A DNA stretch of 64,000 nucleotides from Flavobacterium sp. GSB-24 (GCF_027924665.1 NZ_AP027043.1:3348001-3412000), one strand, 5' to 3'. Positions 25,587 to 34,042 are shown, counted from the first letter of the stretch. The notes: a model not told the origin generated them from the letters alone. Program-made: numbers and translations.

Positions 25587-26609
25587 ATGAAGAAAATAGG
25601 ATTTTTATCGTTTGGTCATTGGGCCAATCATCCTTCCTATCAAGCTCGTACGGCAAGCGATACATTACTTCAGTCTATTGATCTGGCCGTTGCTGCAGAA
25701 GAAATCGGTTTAGATGGCGCTTATTTTCGGGTACATCATTTTGCACGACAATTAGCATCACCTTTTCCATTACTTGCAGCCATTGGAGCTAAAACTAGCA
25801 AGATAGAGATTGGGACAGGAGTGATAGACATGCGCTATGAGAATCCACTTTATATGGTGGAAGATGCCGGTGCTGCAGACTTGATTTCAGAAGGACGTTT
25901 ACAATTAGGAATAAGCAGAGGATCACCAGAACAAGTTATTGACGGATGGCGCGCTTTTGGTTATGAACCTTTAGCAGGTGAAACAGATGCCGATATGGGA
26001 CGCCAAAAAGCTTTGGAATTTTTAGAAAGACTTAACGGAGAAGGATTTGCAGATCCGAATCCAACTCCAATGTTTCCAAATCCGCCAGGATTATTACGTC
26101 TAGAACCGCATTCTGAAGGATTACGAGAGCGTATCTGGTGGGGAGCGGCCTCTAATGCAACTGCTGTTTGGGCGGCTGAAAATGGAATGCACCTGCAAAG
26201 TTCTACTCTGAAGTATGATGAGAATGGAAAACCTTTTCACATTCAGCAGGCAGAACAAATCAGGTTGTATAAGGAAGCTTGGAAAAAAGCTGGACATCAA
26301 CGCGAACCAAGAGTTTCCGTAAGCCGTTCTATTTTTGCATTGGTCAACGATCAGGACAAATATTACTTTGGAGATCAAGGTAAAGCGGCCGACAGTTTTG
26401 GTTATATCGAAAGTGATAAGCGAGCAATCTTCGGAAAGAGTTATGCTGCAGAACCAGATAAACTTATTGCCGAGTTAGCTCAAGATGAAGCTATTCAAGA
26501 AGCCGACACCTTGTTACTCACAATACCCAACACATTAGGCGTTGATTACAATGTACATATATTGTCTTCTATATTAGAACATATTGCACCAGCGCTCGGC
26601 TGGCGTTAA
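25587..26609 (+). CDS. LLM-class flavin-dependent oxidoreductase
   Basis: A 340-residue luciferase-like monooxygenase-fold protein. The N-terminal strand IGFLSFGHW, AAEEIGLDGAYFRVHHF, KIEIGTGVIDMRYENP and SEGRLQLGISRGSPEQV are the classical segments of the group. It should use FMN or F420-type flavin to oxidise an aldehyde, alkane, sulfonate or similar small compound. The length is typical. It is transcribed alone between its own promoter and a strong terminator. The neighbours (broken NmrA gene, Crp/Fnr regulator) do not identify the substrate. Confidence 0.88.
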   Translation: MKKIGFLSFGHWANHPSYQARTASDTLLQSIDLAVAAEEIGLDGAYFRVHHFARQLASPFPLLAAIGAKTSKIEIGTGVIDMRYENPLYMVEDAGAADLISEGRLQLGISRGSPEQVIDGWRAFGYEPLAGETDADMGRQKALEFLERLNGEGFADPNPTPMFPNPPGLLRLEPHSEGLRERIWWGAASNATAVWAAENGMHLQSSTLKYDENGKPFHIQQAEQIRLYKEAWKKAGHQREPRVSVSRSIFALVNDQDKYYFGDQGKAADSFGYIESDKRAIFGKSYAAEPDKLIAELAQDEAIQEADTLLLTIPNTLGVDYNVHILSSILEHIAPALGWR

Positions 26610-26628
26610 ATCTTTTCAAAATAATTTG

Positions 26629-26663
26629 AAGTCCTCTAATTTATTATTAGAGGGCTTTTTTTT
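26629..26663 (+). terminator. Terminator of the LLM gene
   Basis: AAGTCCTCTAAT pairs with ATTAGAGGGCTT (one G-T pair) around a 5-base loop and is followed by a long T run. Confidence 0.85.
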
Positions 26664-26787
26664 GAACTTATTTTTATTGTGACAAGTGCTATGCATGACT
26701 CGCGATGTATTATTTTTAGTTAGATTTTTACCAACGTAAATTGGAAAAATTTGTGCATAACCTGCTATTTATATAAATTTACAGTCT

Positions 26788-27366
26788 ATGTATGAAATAT
26801 TCCAAAAATATCTGGACGACAAAACCACACTGACCCAATCAGAATCAGATTATATACAATCCTTTGCCATTATTAAAAAACTTCGTAAAAGACAATATCT
26901 GCTTCAAGAAGGAGATATCTGGAAATATGATGCTTTTATAACACAAGGCTGCCTTCGTACTTATTCGGTTGATGAAAAAGGAAGTGAACACATTAATAGT
27001 TTCAGCATTGAGAACTGGTGGACAGGCGATAGAGAAAGTTTAATGTTTCAACAACCGTCCCGTTTCAATATAGATGCCATTGAAGACAGTGAACTCGTAT
27101 TGTTTACCCATGAAAATTTTGAAATGCTTTGCAGGGAAATTCCAGCCTTTAATAATATGGTGAATGCCATATTACAAAAAAGCTTTATAGCCGCACAAAA
27201 CAGAATTCAGGCATCACTTAGTTTTACGGCAGAAGAAAAGTATCTAAATTTTATAACGAAATACCCGGGATTTGCATCACGAATTCCTCAAACCATGATT
27301 GCTTCTTATCTGGGCATGACACCAGAAACCTTAAGCCGAATACGAAAACAAACGGCAAAAAAATAA
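26788..27366 (+). CDS. Crp/Fnr-family transcriptional regulator (second of two)
   Basis: A 192-residue regulator with an N-terminal cyclic-nucleotide-binding-like domain (RKRQYLLQEGDIWKYDAFI, then SIENWWTGDRES) and a C-terminal helix-turn-helix (QTMIASYLGMTPETLSRIRKQ). It is a paralogue of the regulator at 13150 and similarly lacks Fnr cysteines and a full cAMP signature. Its likely target is the SDR gene downstream: a perfect 16-bp palindrome CTTGATCTAGATCAAG, equal to the classical Fnr core TTGAT-N4-ATCAA, lies 53 bp after its stop, beyond its own terminator. The ligand or signal is unknown. Confidence 0.87.
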   Translation: MYEIFQKYLDDKTTLTQSESDYIQSFAIIKKLRKRQYLLQEGDIWKYDAFITQGCLRTYSVDEKGSEHINSFSIENWWTGDRESLMFQQPSRFNIDAIEDSELVLFTHENFEMLCREIPAFNNMVNAILQKSFIAAQNRIQASLSFTAEEKYLNFITKYPGFASRIPQTMIASYLGMTPETLSRIRKQTAKK

Positions 27367-27378
27367 TATTATAGAATC

Positions 27379-27402
27379 AGGAGCTTTTAAGCTCCTTTTT
27401 TT
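27379..27402 (+). terminator. Terminator of the second Crp/Fnr gene
   Basis: AGGAGCT and AGCTCCT pair around TTTA and are followed by a T run, 13 bp after the stop. Confidence 0.8.
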
Positions 27403-27418
27403 ATGCCAATTACCAACT

Positions 27419-27434
27419 CTTGATCTAGATCAAG
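27419..27434 (+). promoter_or_regulatory. Fnr-type palindrome upstream of the SDR gene
   Basis: CTTGATCTAGATCAAG is a perfect 16-bp palindrome with the core TTGAT-N4-ATCAA bound by Fnr-type proteins. It follows the Crp/Fnr gene and its terminator and lies 99 bp before the SDR start. A weak -7 box, CAACTTTG (27478-27485), is about 52 bp from its centre. Confidence 0.6.
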
Positions 27435-27532
27435 TTTTTACTTATTTCTAATCAATGTGCAGGTTTTGCATTCTACGCAACTTTGTAATGTTCAAAAGAA
27501 ACAAACATTATAAACATTTAAAAATAGAAATC

Positions 27533-28390
27533 ATGTCAAAAACAATTTTCATTACAGGTACAAGTTCAGGATTTGGTAAACTTACAGCTATCACTTTAGC
27601 AAATGCAGGTCATTCCGTAATTGCAGGAATGCGCAACACAAAAGACAAAAATGCAGCTGTTGCAAAAGAACTTTCAGCACTTTCAAACATTGAAGTAGTA
27701 GATATCGATATTACAGACGATGCTTCTGTAAACAACGCTTTTGAAAAAGTACTTATCAAATACGGAAAAATCGATGTTCTTATTAATAATGCTGCAGTAA
27801 GCGGTTTTGGTTTGCTGGAAGGATATTCAATCGATCAAATGCGTAAAATGTTTGACGTAAACGTTTACAGTGTACTTCGTACTTATCATGCCGTTCTTCC
27901 TTCAATGAGAAAAGAAAAAAACGGACTTATAATTAATATCACAACTGGAGCAAGCGGACATACACTTCCTTTTATGATTCCGTACATCGCTTCAAAATTA
28001 GTTGTCGAAAGTTTTACAGAAGGACTGCAAGATGAACTTGCGGACTACGGAATTGAAAACGTAAGTATTCAGCCAGGAGTTTATCCAACCGAAATGAATA
28101 ACGGCTCAAAAGCAGGAATACATGCCGACAAACAAGAAATCATAGAACAATATGGAGACGCTGCAACAGAAAAATTCAATGCTTTGGGCGGTGCATTATT
28201 TGGTAAAATGGCTCAGTTTGATATGAACCCGCAAACTATTGCCGACGGAATTCTGGAATTGGTTAATATGAAAAAAGGGGAGCATCCGCTTCGTTTTCCA
28301 CTAGATGCTATCGCTCAGGGAACCGACAAAGAATTTATAGAAGCACGTGCTGCCATAAAAGCAAAATGGTTAGCTGCATACAGCAATTAA
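27533..28390 (+). CDS. SDR family oxidoreductase
   Basis: A classical short-chain dehydrogenase of 285 residues from the ATG at 27533; a longer frame from 27455 would run through the promoter region and is rejected. The cofactor motif is TGTSSGFGK, NNAA follows, and the catalytic motif is YIASK. IQPGVYPTEMNN is the region after the substrate helix. The specific substrate is unknown; related proteins are annotated as oxidoreductases of carbonyl compounds. The gene is probably controlled by the Crp/Fnr protein encoded upstream and is followed 46 bp later by an exported VOC/SnoaL protein, maybe in the same transcript. Confidence 0.9.
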   Translation: MSKTIFITGTSSGFGKLTAITLANAGHSVIAGMRNTKDKNAAVAKELSALSNIEVVDIDITDDASVNNAFEKVLIKYGKIDVLINNAAVSGFGLLEGYSIDQMRKMFDVNVYSVLRTYHAVLPSMRKEKNGLIINITTGASGHTLPFMIPYIASKLVVESFTEGLQDELADYGIENVSIQPGVYPTEMNNGSKAGIHADKQEIIEQYGDAATEKFNALGGALFGKMAQFDMNPQTIADGILELVNMKKGEHPLRFPLDAIAQGTDKEFIEARAAIKAKWLAAYSN

Positions 28391-28436
28391 TTTTTCGAAT
28401 AATCACATTTTAATAATTCAGATACTTTATACAATC

Positions 28437-29426
28437 ATGAAAACAACTCATAAAATACATACTCCTGCCATTGCATTACTAAATTTAGTTTTTTTCTTCT
28501 CAGCTTCAGAAAAAGCAGCAGCGCAAAACAACTCAGGAATTTTGGGAATAGATCACATTGGAATTAACGTTCCCGACTTAAAAGAAGCAGTAACCTTTTT
28601 TCAAGATGTACTTGGGTTCACTCCAGTTACACAACTCGGACCAATTCCGCTTGATGCGGGATGGAAAGAAGCCAACCATATTAATCCCGCTACTGGAGCC
28701 GTAACCATAAAAATGATAAACGCTGGAACGGGAGCCAGTATCGAAGTGTTTTATTATGCCGATAATAAAGGAAGCAAAACACATCCTAATTCTGATGATA
28801 TTGGAGCTTCACATATTGCTTTTTATACTTCAGATATCAATGCAGCAGTAAAATATTTAAAAAGCAAAGGTGTTAAAGTACTGGGCGAACCATTCCTGAC
28901 ACCATCAGGAGACACGGCTGGTGAAACATGGGTTTATTTTGAAACTCCGTGGGGTTCTAAAATGGAACTTGTTTCGTACCCAAATGGCAAGGGATATGAA
29001 AAATCAAATCCTAAAACAGTATTATGGTCACCAAAAACAACAGTGAAAAAACCTGCTGCAGATGATTTTGATCTTGAAAAAAAGAAAGCGATAATTGAGG
29101 GACATTTTGAAATCTGGAATGAAAGAAACGAATCTAAACGAGCTGCATTATTGAATAAAGTGTATGCAGCAGATATAGAAATGATAGACCGCCACTTTAT
29201 ATCAGAAGGAACAGGTGAGATCAATAAATTTGTAACAGAGCTGCAGAAAAAAAATAAAGATTTCACATTCACCGTTAAGTCATTTGAAACACATCATAAT
29301 ATAGTGCGTGTTTATTGGCAATTTGGTACAAAAAGCAAACCCGCAGCAGGAACTGGAATGGATTTGTTTGTTATTGAAAACGGAAAAGTGCAAAAGCTGT
29401 ACGTTTTTGTAGATGAAAAAAAATAA
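28437..29426 (+). CDS. Exported two-domain protein: VOC (glyoxalase-like) plus SnoaL-like
   Basis: A 329-residue protein with a signal peptide (1-30, ending KAAAQ). Residues 36-165 form a vicinal-oxygen-chelate domain: LGIDHIGINVPDLKEAVTFF at the start, GASHIAFYTSDINAAVKYL in the middle and GSKMELVSYP at the end. Metal-binding candidates are the first His, the His of ASHIAF and the Glu of MELV. Residues 205-329 resemble a SnoaL-like/NTF2 domain (EGHFEIWNERNES, AADIEMIDRHF, FVIENGKVQKLYVF). Such a pairing of VOC and SnoaL domains in one exported chain is uncommon. It follows the SDR and ends at a strong bidirectional terminator. Confidence 0.82.
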   Translation: MKTTHKIHTPAIALLNLVFFFSASEKAAAQNNSGILGIDHIGINVPDLKEAVTFFQDVLGFTPVTQLGPIPLDAGWKEANHINPATGAVTIKMINAGTGASIEVFYYADNKGSKTHPNSDDIGASHIAFYTSDINAAVKYLKSKGVKVLGEPFLTPSGDTAGETWVYFETPWGSKMELVSYPNGKGYEKSNPKTVLWSPKTTVKKPAADDFDLEKKKAIIEGHFEIWNERNESKRAALLNKVYAADIEMIDRHFISEGTGEINKFVTELQKKNKDFTFTVKSFETHHNIVRVYWQFGTKSKPAAGTGMDLFVIENGKVQKLYVFVDEKK

Positions 29427-29443
29427 TTTTAAAATGATCAATT

Positions 29444-29475
29444 TTAAGAAGCCGGAATTTTTTCCGGCTTCTTAA
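29444..29475. terminator. Strong bidirectional terminator
   Basis: TTAAGAAGCCGGAA and TTCCGGCTTCTTAA form a perfect 14-bp stem with a TTTT loop between the convergent VOC and SDR genes. Confidence 0.85.
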
Positions 29476-29498
29476 TTGCTATTAGGAAAATATCATTT

Positions 29499-30302
29499 TT
29501 AAATGATAGTTTTTAAAACACCTCCATCTGCTCGTAGCGATGCCCCGTTTGTTGCAATTGAAAGCGGACTTGAAAGATAAACTGCCAGCGAAGCAATTTC
29601 AGAAGGATCAATAAAACGCTGCAATAAAGAATGCGGATTGGTCTGTTGTACGATGGCATTTTTCATTTGTTCAATCTCGATATTCTGTAAAGAAGCGATA
29701 TGTTCAATTGTTGAAGCAACTCCATCAGAATAAGTTGGGCCGCCTAAAATTGTGTTTACGGTTACTTCTGTACCTGCAGTTAGTTTAGATAAACCATTAC
29801 TTACTGCCGTCATTGCTGCTTTTGTCATTCCGTAATGAATCATATTTCCAGGAATATTAACTCCGGATTCGCTGCTGATGAAAATGATTCTTCCTGATTT
29901 TTTCTGAAGCATTTGCGGTAAAAGTTTTTTAGAAAGCCTTATACTGCTCATGACATTAATATCAAACATTCTGTACCAATCCTCATCTTCCAGATTTTCA
30001 AAATCTTTCAATTCGAAAATGCCAACGTTATTAATTAAAATATCAATATTGTTTAATTTATTTAATTTATTTAATAAAGCCGTTACTTCCTCTTTTTTCT
30101 CAAAATCACAGACAATTCCTGAAACTATAGCATCTGGAAATTCATTTTTTAATTTTTGTACTGCCAGATTTGTTCTTTCTTCATGCCTTCCATTAATAAT
30201 AACTTCAGCTTTTTCATTTAATAATTGTTTGGCTATTGCAAAACCAATTCCTTGTGTCGAACCGCTTATAAAAGCTTTTTTCCCTTCTAATTTTAAATTC
30301 AT
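29499..30302 (-). CDS. SDR family oxidoreductase, TetR-linked
   Basis: A 267-residue classical SDR. The cofactor motif is SGSTQGIGFAIAKQLL, NNVG follows, and the catalytic set is ISSESG with YGMTK. LRADGGVL near the end is the usual C-terminal motif. The gene lies 45 bp downstream of a tetR gene on the same strand. A 22-bp operator-like sequence in that gap is 20/22 identical to one over the tetR promoter, which strongly suggests that TetR controls both genes. The substrate is unknown. Confidence 0.9.
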   Translation of the reverse strand: MNLKLEGKKAFISGSTQGIGFAIAKQLLNEKAEVIINGRHEERTNLAVQKLKNEFPDAIVSGIVCDFEKKEEVTALLNKLNKLNNIDILINNVGIFELKDFENLEDEDWYRMFDINVMSSIRLSKKLLPQMLQKKSGRIIFISSESGVNIPGNMIHYGMTKAAMTAVSNGLSKLTAGTEVTVNTILGGPTYSDGVASTIEHIASLQNIEIEQMKNAIVQQTNPHSLLQRFIDPSEIASLAVYLSSPLSIATNGASLRADGGVLKTII

Positions 30303-30312
30303 TTTTATTTAT

Positions 30313-30334
30313 TTTTGTAATGATCGATACATAA
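30313..30334 (-). promoter_or_regulatory. Second TetR operator, between tetR and SDR
   Basis: A 22-bp site that begins TTTTGTAATGATCG and ends TACATAA; it matches the tetR-promoter operator at 20 of 22 positions. On the minus strand TATTTATG overlaps its edge as a weak -7 box for the SDR gene. Confidence 0.6.
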
Positions 30335-30347
30335 ATAGTCAAAAAAA

Positions 30348-30929
30348 TTAGCTGATAACAGCTAATTGCATTTCGATTTGATTTTTTAAGACATTTTTGT
30401 CCGGGTACATTCTTCTAAGTGTATTAAGTCCGCACCAAAATGTTATTAGATACCTGCCCAGAATTTCGGGATCTGTTTGCGTTTTTAAATTTCCTTTTAA
30501 TTTTTCCTCTTTAATTGCCTGAGTAAACATTTGTTCGACCTCTTTTAAAATCAGTACCGCATTTGCTTCCAGATTTTCATCAATAAAAGTCATTTCTACA
30601 ACCGTATTGGCAATAATACAGCCTTTAAGATGCTCATTTTCTTCCGCGGAAGCGATACTTCTAAAAAAGTCTTTAATTAATTCTAATGGAGATTCGCTTT
30701 TGTTTAATTCCGTTTTAAAAGCATCAAAAGCTAGTCGTCTTTCTTCTATGGCTTTTTGAAAAACCTCTTTTTTACCTCCCTTAAAAGTATTGTAAAAACT
30801 TCCAGCGCCGGCTCCGGTTGCTTTTTGCAGATCACTCAATGAGGTTGCACTATAACCTTTCTGCCAAAATATTTCTTGTGCTTTCTTGACAATATTTTCG
30901 TCTTCGTAAATGGTTGGTCTTCCTCTCAT
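30348..30929 (-). CDS. TetR/AcrR-family repressor
   Basis: A 193-residue repressor. The N-terminal DNA-binding domain contains AQEIFWQKGYSATSLSDLQKATGAGAGSFYNTFKGGKKEVF, the standard TetR helix-turn-helix region. The rest is an all-helical ligand and dimer domain; a cysteine occurs in LKGCIIANTVVEM, as in several quinone- or aldehyde-responsive relatives. The start MRGRPTIYEDENIV is typical. It precedes the SDR gene on the same strand. An inverted repeat over its own promoter and another before the SDR gene indicate autorepression and control of the SDR. The ligand is unknown. Confidence 0.9.
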   Translation of the reverse strand: MRGRPTIYEDENIVKKAQEIFWQKGYSATSLSDLQKATGAGAGSFYNTFKGGKKEVFQKAIEERRLAFDAFKTELNKSESPLELIKDFFRSIASAEENEHLKGCIIANTVVEMTFIDENLEANAVLILKEVEQMFTQAIKEEKLKGNLKTQTDPEILGRYLITFWCGLNTLRRMYPDKNVLKNQIEMQLAVIS

Positions 30930-30938
30930 CGTTTTTAA

Positions 30939-30963
30939 TTTTGTAATGATCGGTACAAAATTA
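30939..30963 (-). promoter_or_regulatory. TetR operator overlapping the tetR promoter
   Basis: TTTTGTA (30939-30945) and TACAAAA (30954-30960) are 7-bp inverted arms with an 8-bp spacer. On the minus strand TAATTTTG (30956-30963) is a perfect -7 box sharing the right arm, a typical arrangement for repression. Confidence 0.65.
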
Positions 30964-31008
30964 AATAAAAATAAGTGTACTCCAAATTTTAAAGCAATTT
31001 TTCTCTTT

Positions 31009-31923
31009 TTAATTAAATGACTGTCTGAATTGCAGGGGAGTTATATTGGTTTTCTTTTTGAAGAGTTTACTAAAAGACTGCGGATACTCGAAACCCAATG
31101 AATAAGCAATCTCATTTACACTTAAATTTGATCCTGCAAGCAGCTGTTTTGATTTTTCAATAATGTGATTCTGAATGTATTGCTGAGTATTTAAGCCAGT
31201 AATACTTCGGAGTAAGTCACTTAAATAATTAGATGAAATATTTAATTCCTGCGATAAATACTGAACTGTTGGAACTCCCTTTAAAACTCCATTCTCATTG
31301 TCAAAATAGTTCAGTAAAGTTTGATCTATTCTGCTCAATAAATCAGGATTTGAAGTTTTTCTGGTAATAAATTGGCGGCCGTAGAATCTATTAATATAAT
31401 TGAGCAGTAAATCGAGATGCGAAACAATTAAATCCTGACTGTAATGATCAATATTGTTTTTCAGTTCGTCCTGCATTTGTTTTAAAAGACCAGAAATAAT
31501 TACATCTTCCTTGTCAGAAAGATGTAATGCTTCGGCAATTGAATAAGAAAAAAATCCATAATTGTGTATTGTTTTTCCTAAAGGGTAATTTCGGATTAGA
31601 TCGGGTTTAAAAACTAGCATAAAACCTGTAACTGGATTATCGTTAGTATGCGTTACCGAAAATACCTGATCGGGTTTTGTCAATGTCATCATTCCTTCAT
31701 CAAAATCATAATCCCGCTGACCGTATTTAAATTTTCCGTTGACGCCTTTTTTCAAGGTAATACAGTAAAAATCATTCGTAAAATGTTTCCAGATATCGCT
31801 GTGTTTATAACTCAATAATGCAAAATCAATTACACTAACCAGAGGATGATCTGGTTTAGGAAGCGCAAATAACTGATGCAGCTCTGAAATGCTTTTAATT
31901 TTATGTGGAACTGATTTTTTCAT
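31009..31923 (-). CDS. AraC-family transcriptional regulator
   Basis: A 304-residue regulator with an N-terminal sensing domain (1-190; FYCITLKKGVNGKFKYGQRDYDFDEGMMTL looks like a small beta barrel) and a C-terminal pair of helix-turn-helix motifs (about 205-304): VQYLSQELNISSNYLSDLLRS and VNEIAYSLGFEYPQSFSKLFKKKT, ending TPLQFR. It lies 17 bp after the SDR gene at 31941-32774, so the two form an operon and the regulator probably acts on its own unit. The ligand is unknown. Confidence 0.9.
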   Translation of the reverse strand: MKKSVPHKIKSISELHQLFALPKPDHPLVSVIDFALLSYKHSDIWKHFTNDFYCITLKKGVNGKFKYGQRDYDFDEGMMTLTKPDQVFSVTHTNDNPVTGFMLVFKPDLIRNYPLGKTIHNYGFFSYSIAEALHLSDKEDVIISGLLKQMQDELKNNIDHYSQDLIVSHLDLLLNYINRFYGRQFITRKTSNPDLLSRIDQTLLNYFDNENGVLKGVPTVQYLSQELNISSNYLSDLLRSITGLNTQQYIQNHIIEKSKQLLAGSNLSVNEIAYSLGFEYPQSFSKLFKKKTNITPLQFRQSFN

Positions 31924-31940
31924 TGAAGCAAATTTACGAA

Positions 31941-32774
31941 TTAATCGAAATTAGTTGAGTACGAAAGATGTTTCCATGTTTCCATTTCCTGCGCTTCATT
32001 TTTTCGATGAGCTACAATCGAATCATAACTATCATTTCCTAATGGAAGGTGTACAGGCGGATTTGGCAATTCAGTTACAGCAAGCAGAACTTTGGCAAGT
32101 TTCTTTGGATCTCCGGGCTGGTTTCCGTCAAAACTTTTCAGCATATTTACATGTTGTTCTACATTGTAAACGGCTATTTTATTTTTGGCTTCTGCCAAAG
32201 TGCTGTCGCTCATAAAACTGGTACGGAACATTCCTGGAGCGATTGCAGTGACTTTTATATGGAAAGGTTTTACTTCCTGAGCCAATGCTTCTGAAAGTCC
32301 GATTACGGCAAATTTTGCGGCGTTATAACTTCCAGTATTTGCATATCCGATATAGCCCATATTGGATGCGATATTTAAAATATGTCCTGATTCTTGCTGA
32401 CGCAGAAAAGGCATTGCGTTGCGAATTACGTTTACGGTTCCCAATAGGTTGACATCTATCGTTTTGCGGAATTCTTCATCGCTGATTTCTTCAACACTTC
32501 CCACCAGATAATATCCAGCATTGTTTAACACAACATCAATCCTTCCGAAAGTATCAATTGTGTTTTGAATAGCATTTTTTACTTCTTTATCATTGGTAAT
32601 ATCAACCTGAAGCGGCAGGAAATTTTCAGTTTGATTTCCAATATTATCAATCAATTCTTGTATATTTCTGGAAGTGGCTGCAACTTTGCCACCGTTTTTT
32701 AAAACAGCATTTACGGTTTCAAGTCCCATTCCTTTTGATGCGCCGGTAATAAACCATACTTTTTGAGTGCTCAT
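31941..32774 (-). CDS. SDR family oxidoreductase, AraC-linked
   Basis: A 277-residue classical SDR with TGASKGMGLE as cofactor loop, NNAGY, IASNMGY for the catalytic serine and YNAAK for Tyr-x-x-x-Lys. The C-terminal part (PPVHLPLGNDSYDSI) is like that of many Bacteroidota SDRs annotated only as oxidoreductase. It is the first gene of an operon with the AraC regulator 17 bp downstream. Upstream there is a 160-bp gap and then the terminator of the dioxygenase gene; no clear TAnnTTTG box is seen. The substrate is unknown. Confidence 0.9.
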   Translation of the reverse strand: MSTQKVWFITGASKGMGLETVNAVLKNGGKVAATSRNIQELIDNIGNQTENFLPLQVDITNDKEVKNAIQNTIDTFGRIDVVLNNAGYYLVGSVEEISDEEFRKTIDVNLLGTVNVIRNAMPFLRQQESGHILNIASNMGYIGYANTGSYNAAKFAVIGLSEALAQEVKPFHIKVTAIAPGMFRTSFMSDSTLAEAKNKIAVYNVEQHVNMLKSFDGNQPGDPKKLAKVLLAVTELPNPPVHLPLGNDSYDSIVAHRKNEAQEMETWKHLSYSTNFD

Positions 32775-32934
32775 GTTTTTTAGATTTTAATTATAAAGCA
32801 AAATTCAGGAAGTTATGGATTTAAAAAGTGTTCAGATTGAGGATTTATGTGTTCAAATTCAGTTGTCTTAACTTTAAGAACTAATAATTTCGGTAGAAAG
32901 AGTTTAAATTATATACTAAAAGTACTCTCCAACA

Positions 32935-32968
32935 AAAAACCTGCAAATCTTTTGACTTGCAGGTTTTT
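32935..32968 (-). terminator. Terminator of the ring-cleaving dioxygenase gene
   Basis: AAAAACCTGCAA and TTGCAGGTTTTT form a perfect 12-bp stem with a 10-base loop, 25 bp after the stop. Confidence 0.85.
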
Positions 32969-32992
32969 AAAATATATGTGATTTAAAAAAAA

Positions 32993-33931
32993 TTAATTAA
33001 TTGGAACCAAATGCGCTTCAATAGCGGCTCTATCAGATTCGTATTGTGCAGGAAGTTTTAGGTTTTTTCCTAATTCTTCTAAGCTTTCATCTACAGTAAA
33101 ACCAGGGTTATCTGTAGCGATTTCAAACAAAACTCCGCCTGGTTCTCTGAAATAAAGAGAGTGGAAATAATTTCTGTCAATCTGCGGTGTAATAGACAAT
33201 CCGTAGTCTTCGATTTTTTCACGGAAGTGCATTAAAACTTCGTCATTTGGAACACGAAAAGCTACGTGATGCACAGATCCGTTTGCTACATGACCGCGTT
33301 TTTCTTCTTCTAACTCTACCAAATCAACAATTGCTGCGTTTTCTACCGCATCTGTTGCATAACGGTAACGATTTACATTCTGCTCAATCAATTTATAACC
33401 AAATATTTCGGTTAAAATTGCAGCGGTTGCTTTTATACTGTTTAAAGTCAAAGTAATGTTGTGGAAACCTCTTGTAGCCACATCTGCTTTTACTTCATCA
33501 GTTTCCCAAGGTTTTCTGTTGTTTTCTGTTTTAGATTCGATTAACTCTAATTTCAATCCGTCTGGATCTAAGAAAGTAAGATACTTTTCGCCAAATTTTT
33601 CAGCTGGTTTATTGTAAATTACATTGTATTTCTCAAAACGTTCCTGCCAGAAATCAAGGCTTCCTTTTGGAACAGAATAACCAATTTCAGTTGCCATTCC
33701 AGAACCTTTTCTTCCTTGCTGGATTCCTTCTCCCCAAGGGAAAAAAGTTAAGATTGTTCCTGCGCTTCCTACTTCGTCACCAAAGTAAAAATGGTATGTT
33801 CCCGGATCGTCAAAATTCACTGTTTTTTTAATAAATCTTAATCCTAATATGTTAGAATAAAAGTTGAAATTACGTTTGGCGTCACCTGCAATTGCAGTAA
33901 TATGGTGTAAGCCTAAAATTTTATTTTCCAT
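32993..33931 (-). CDS. Ring-cleaving dioxygenase of the VOC superfamily (MhqO/MhqE-like)
   Basis: A 312-residue protein with two vicinal-oxygen-chelate modules. It opens GLHHITAIAGDAKRNFNFY, has TVNFDDPGTYHFYFGD, a second module with HNITLTLNSIKATAAIL and HHVAFRVPND, and ends with VLFEIATDNPGF; the His of HHITA, His of HHVAF and Glu of FEIA are the probable metal ligands. It matches the group called ring-cleaving dioxygenase, which in Bacillus includes the quinone-responsive MhqA/E/O proteins. Its promoter carries a palindrome shared with the neighbouring GNAT-esterase-cupin operon, whose esterase resembles MhqD. The likely task is disposal of catechols or quinones. Confidence 0.88.
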   Translation of the reverse strand: MENKILGLHHITAIAGDAKRNFNFYSNILGLRFIKKTVNFDDPGTYHFYFGDEVGSAGTILTFFPWGEGIQQGRKGSGMATEIGYSVPKGSLDFWQERFEKYNVIYNKPAEKFGEKYLTFLDPDGLKLELIESKTENNRKPWETDEVKADVATRGFHNITLTLNSIKATAAILTEIFGYKLIEQNVNRYRYATDAVENAAIVDLVELEEEKRGHVANGSVHHVAFRVPNDEVLMHFREKIEDYGLSITPQIDRNYFHSLYFREPGGVLFEIATDNPGFTVDESLEELGKNLKLPAQYESDRAAIEAHLVPIN

Positions 33932-33969
33932 GGTATCTTATGTATTAAATTGTTATTGATTTTCTTATA

Positions 33970-34014
33970 CAAATTTACTTCAGTTATGCTTCTGGATCGA
34001 TTAACCTAGATTAA
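33970..34014 (-). promoter_or_regulatory. Dioxygenase promoter with palindrome at activator position
   Basis: On the minus strand TAAATTTG (33970-33977) is a perfect -7 box. Exactly 23 bp upstream lies TTAACCTAGATTAA (34001-34014), a 14-bp palindrome with one mismatch. No TTG is seen at -33, which fits an activated promoter. The same arrangement recurs at 35633-35677. Confidence 0.65.
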
Positions 34015-34042
34015 GAAATAAAAAGCCATAATTTTGTTGAGA

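Noticed and set aside
27455..27532. Longer N-terminus for the SDR
   Set aside because: The extra 26 residues precede the normal SDR start and cover the likely promoter region.
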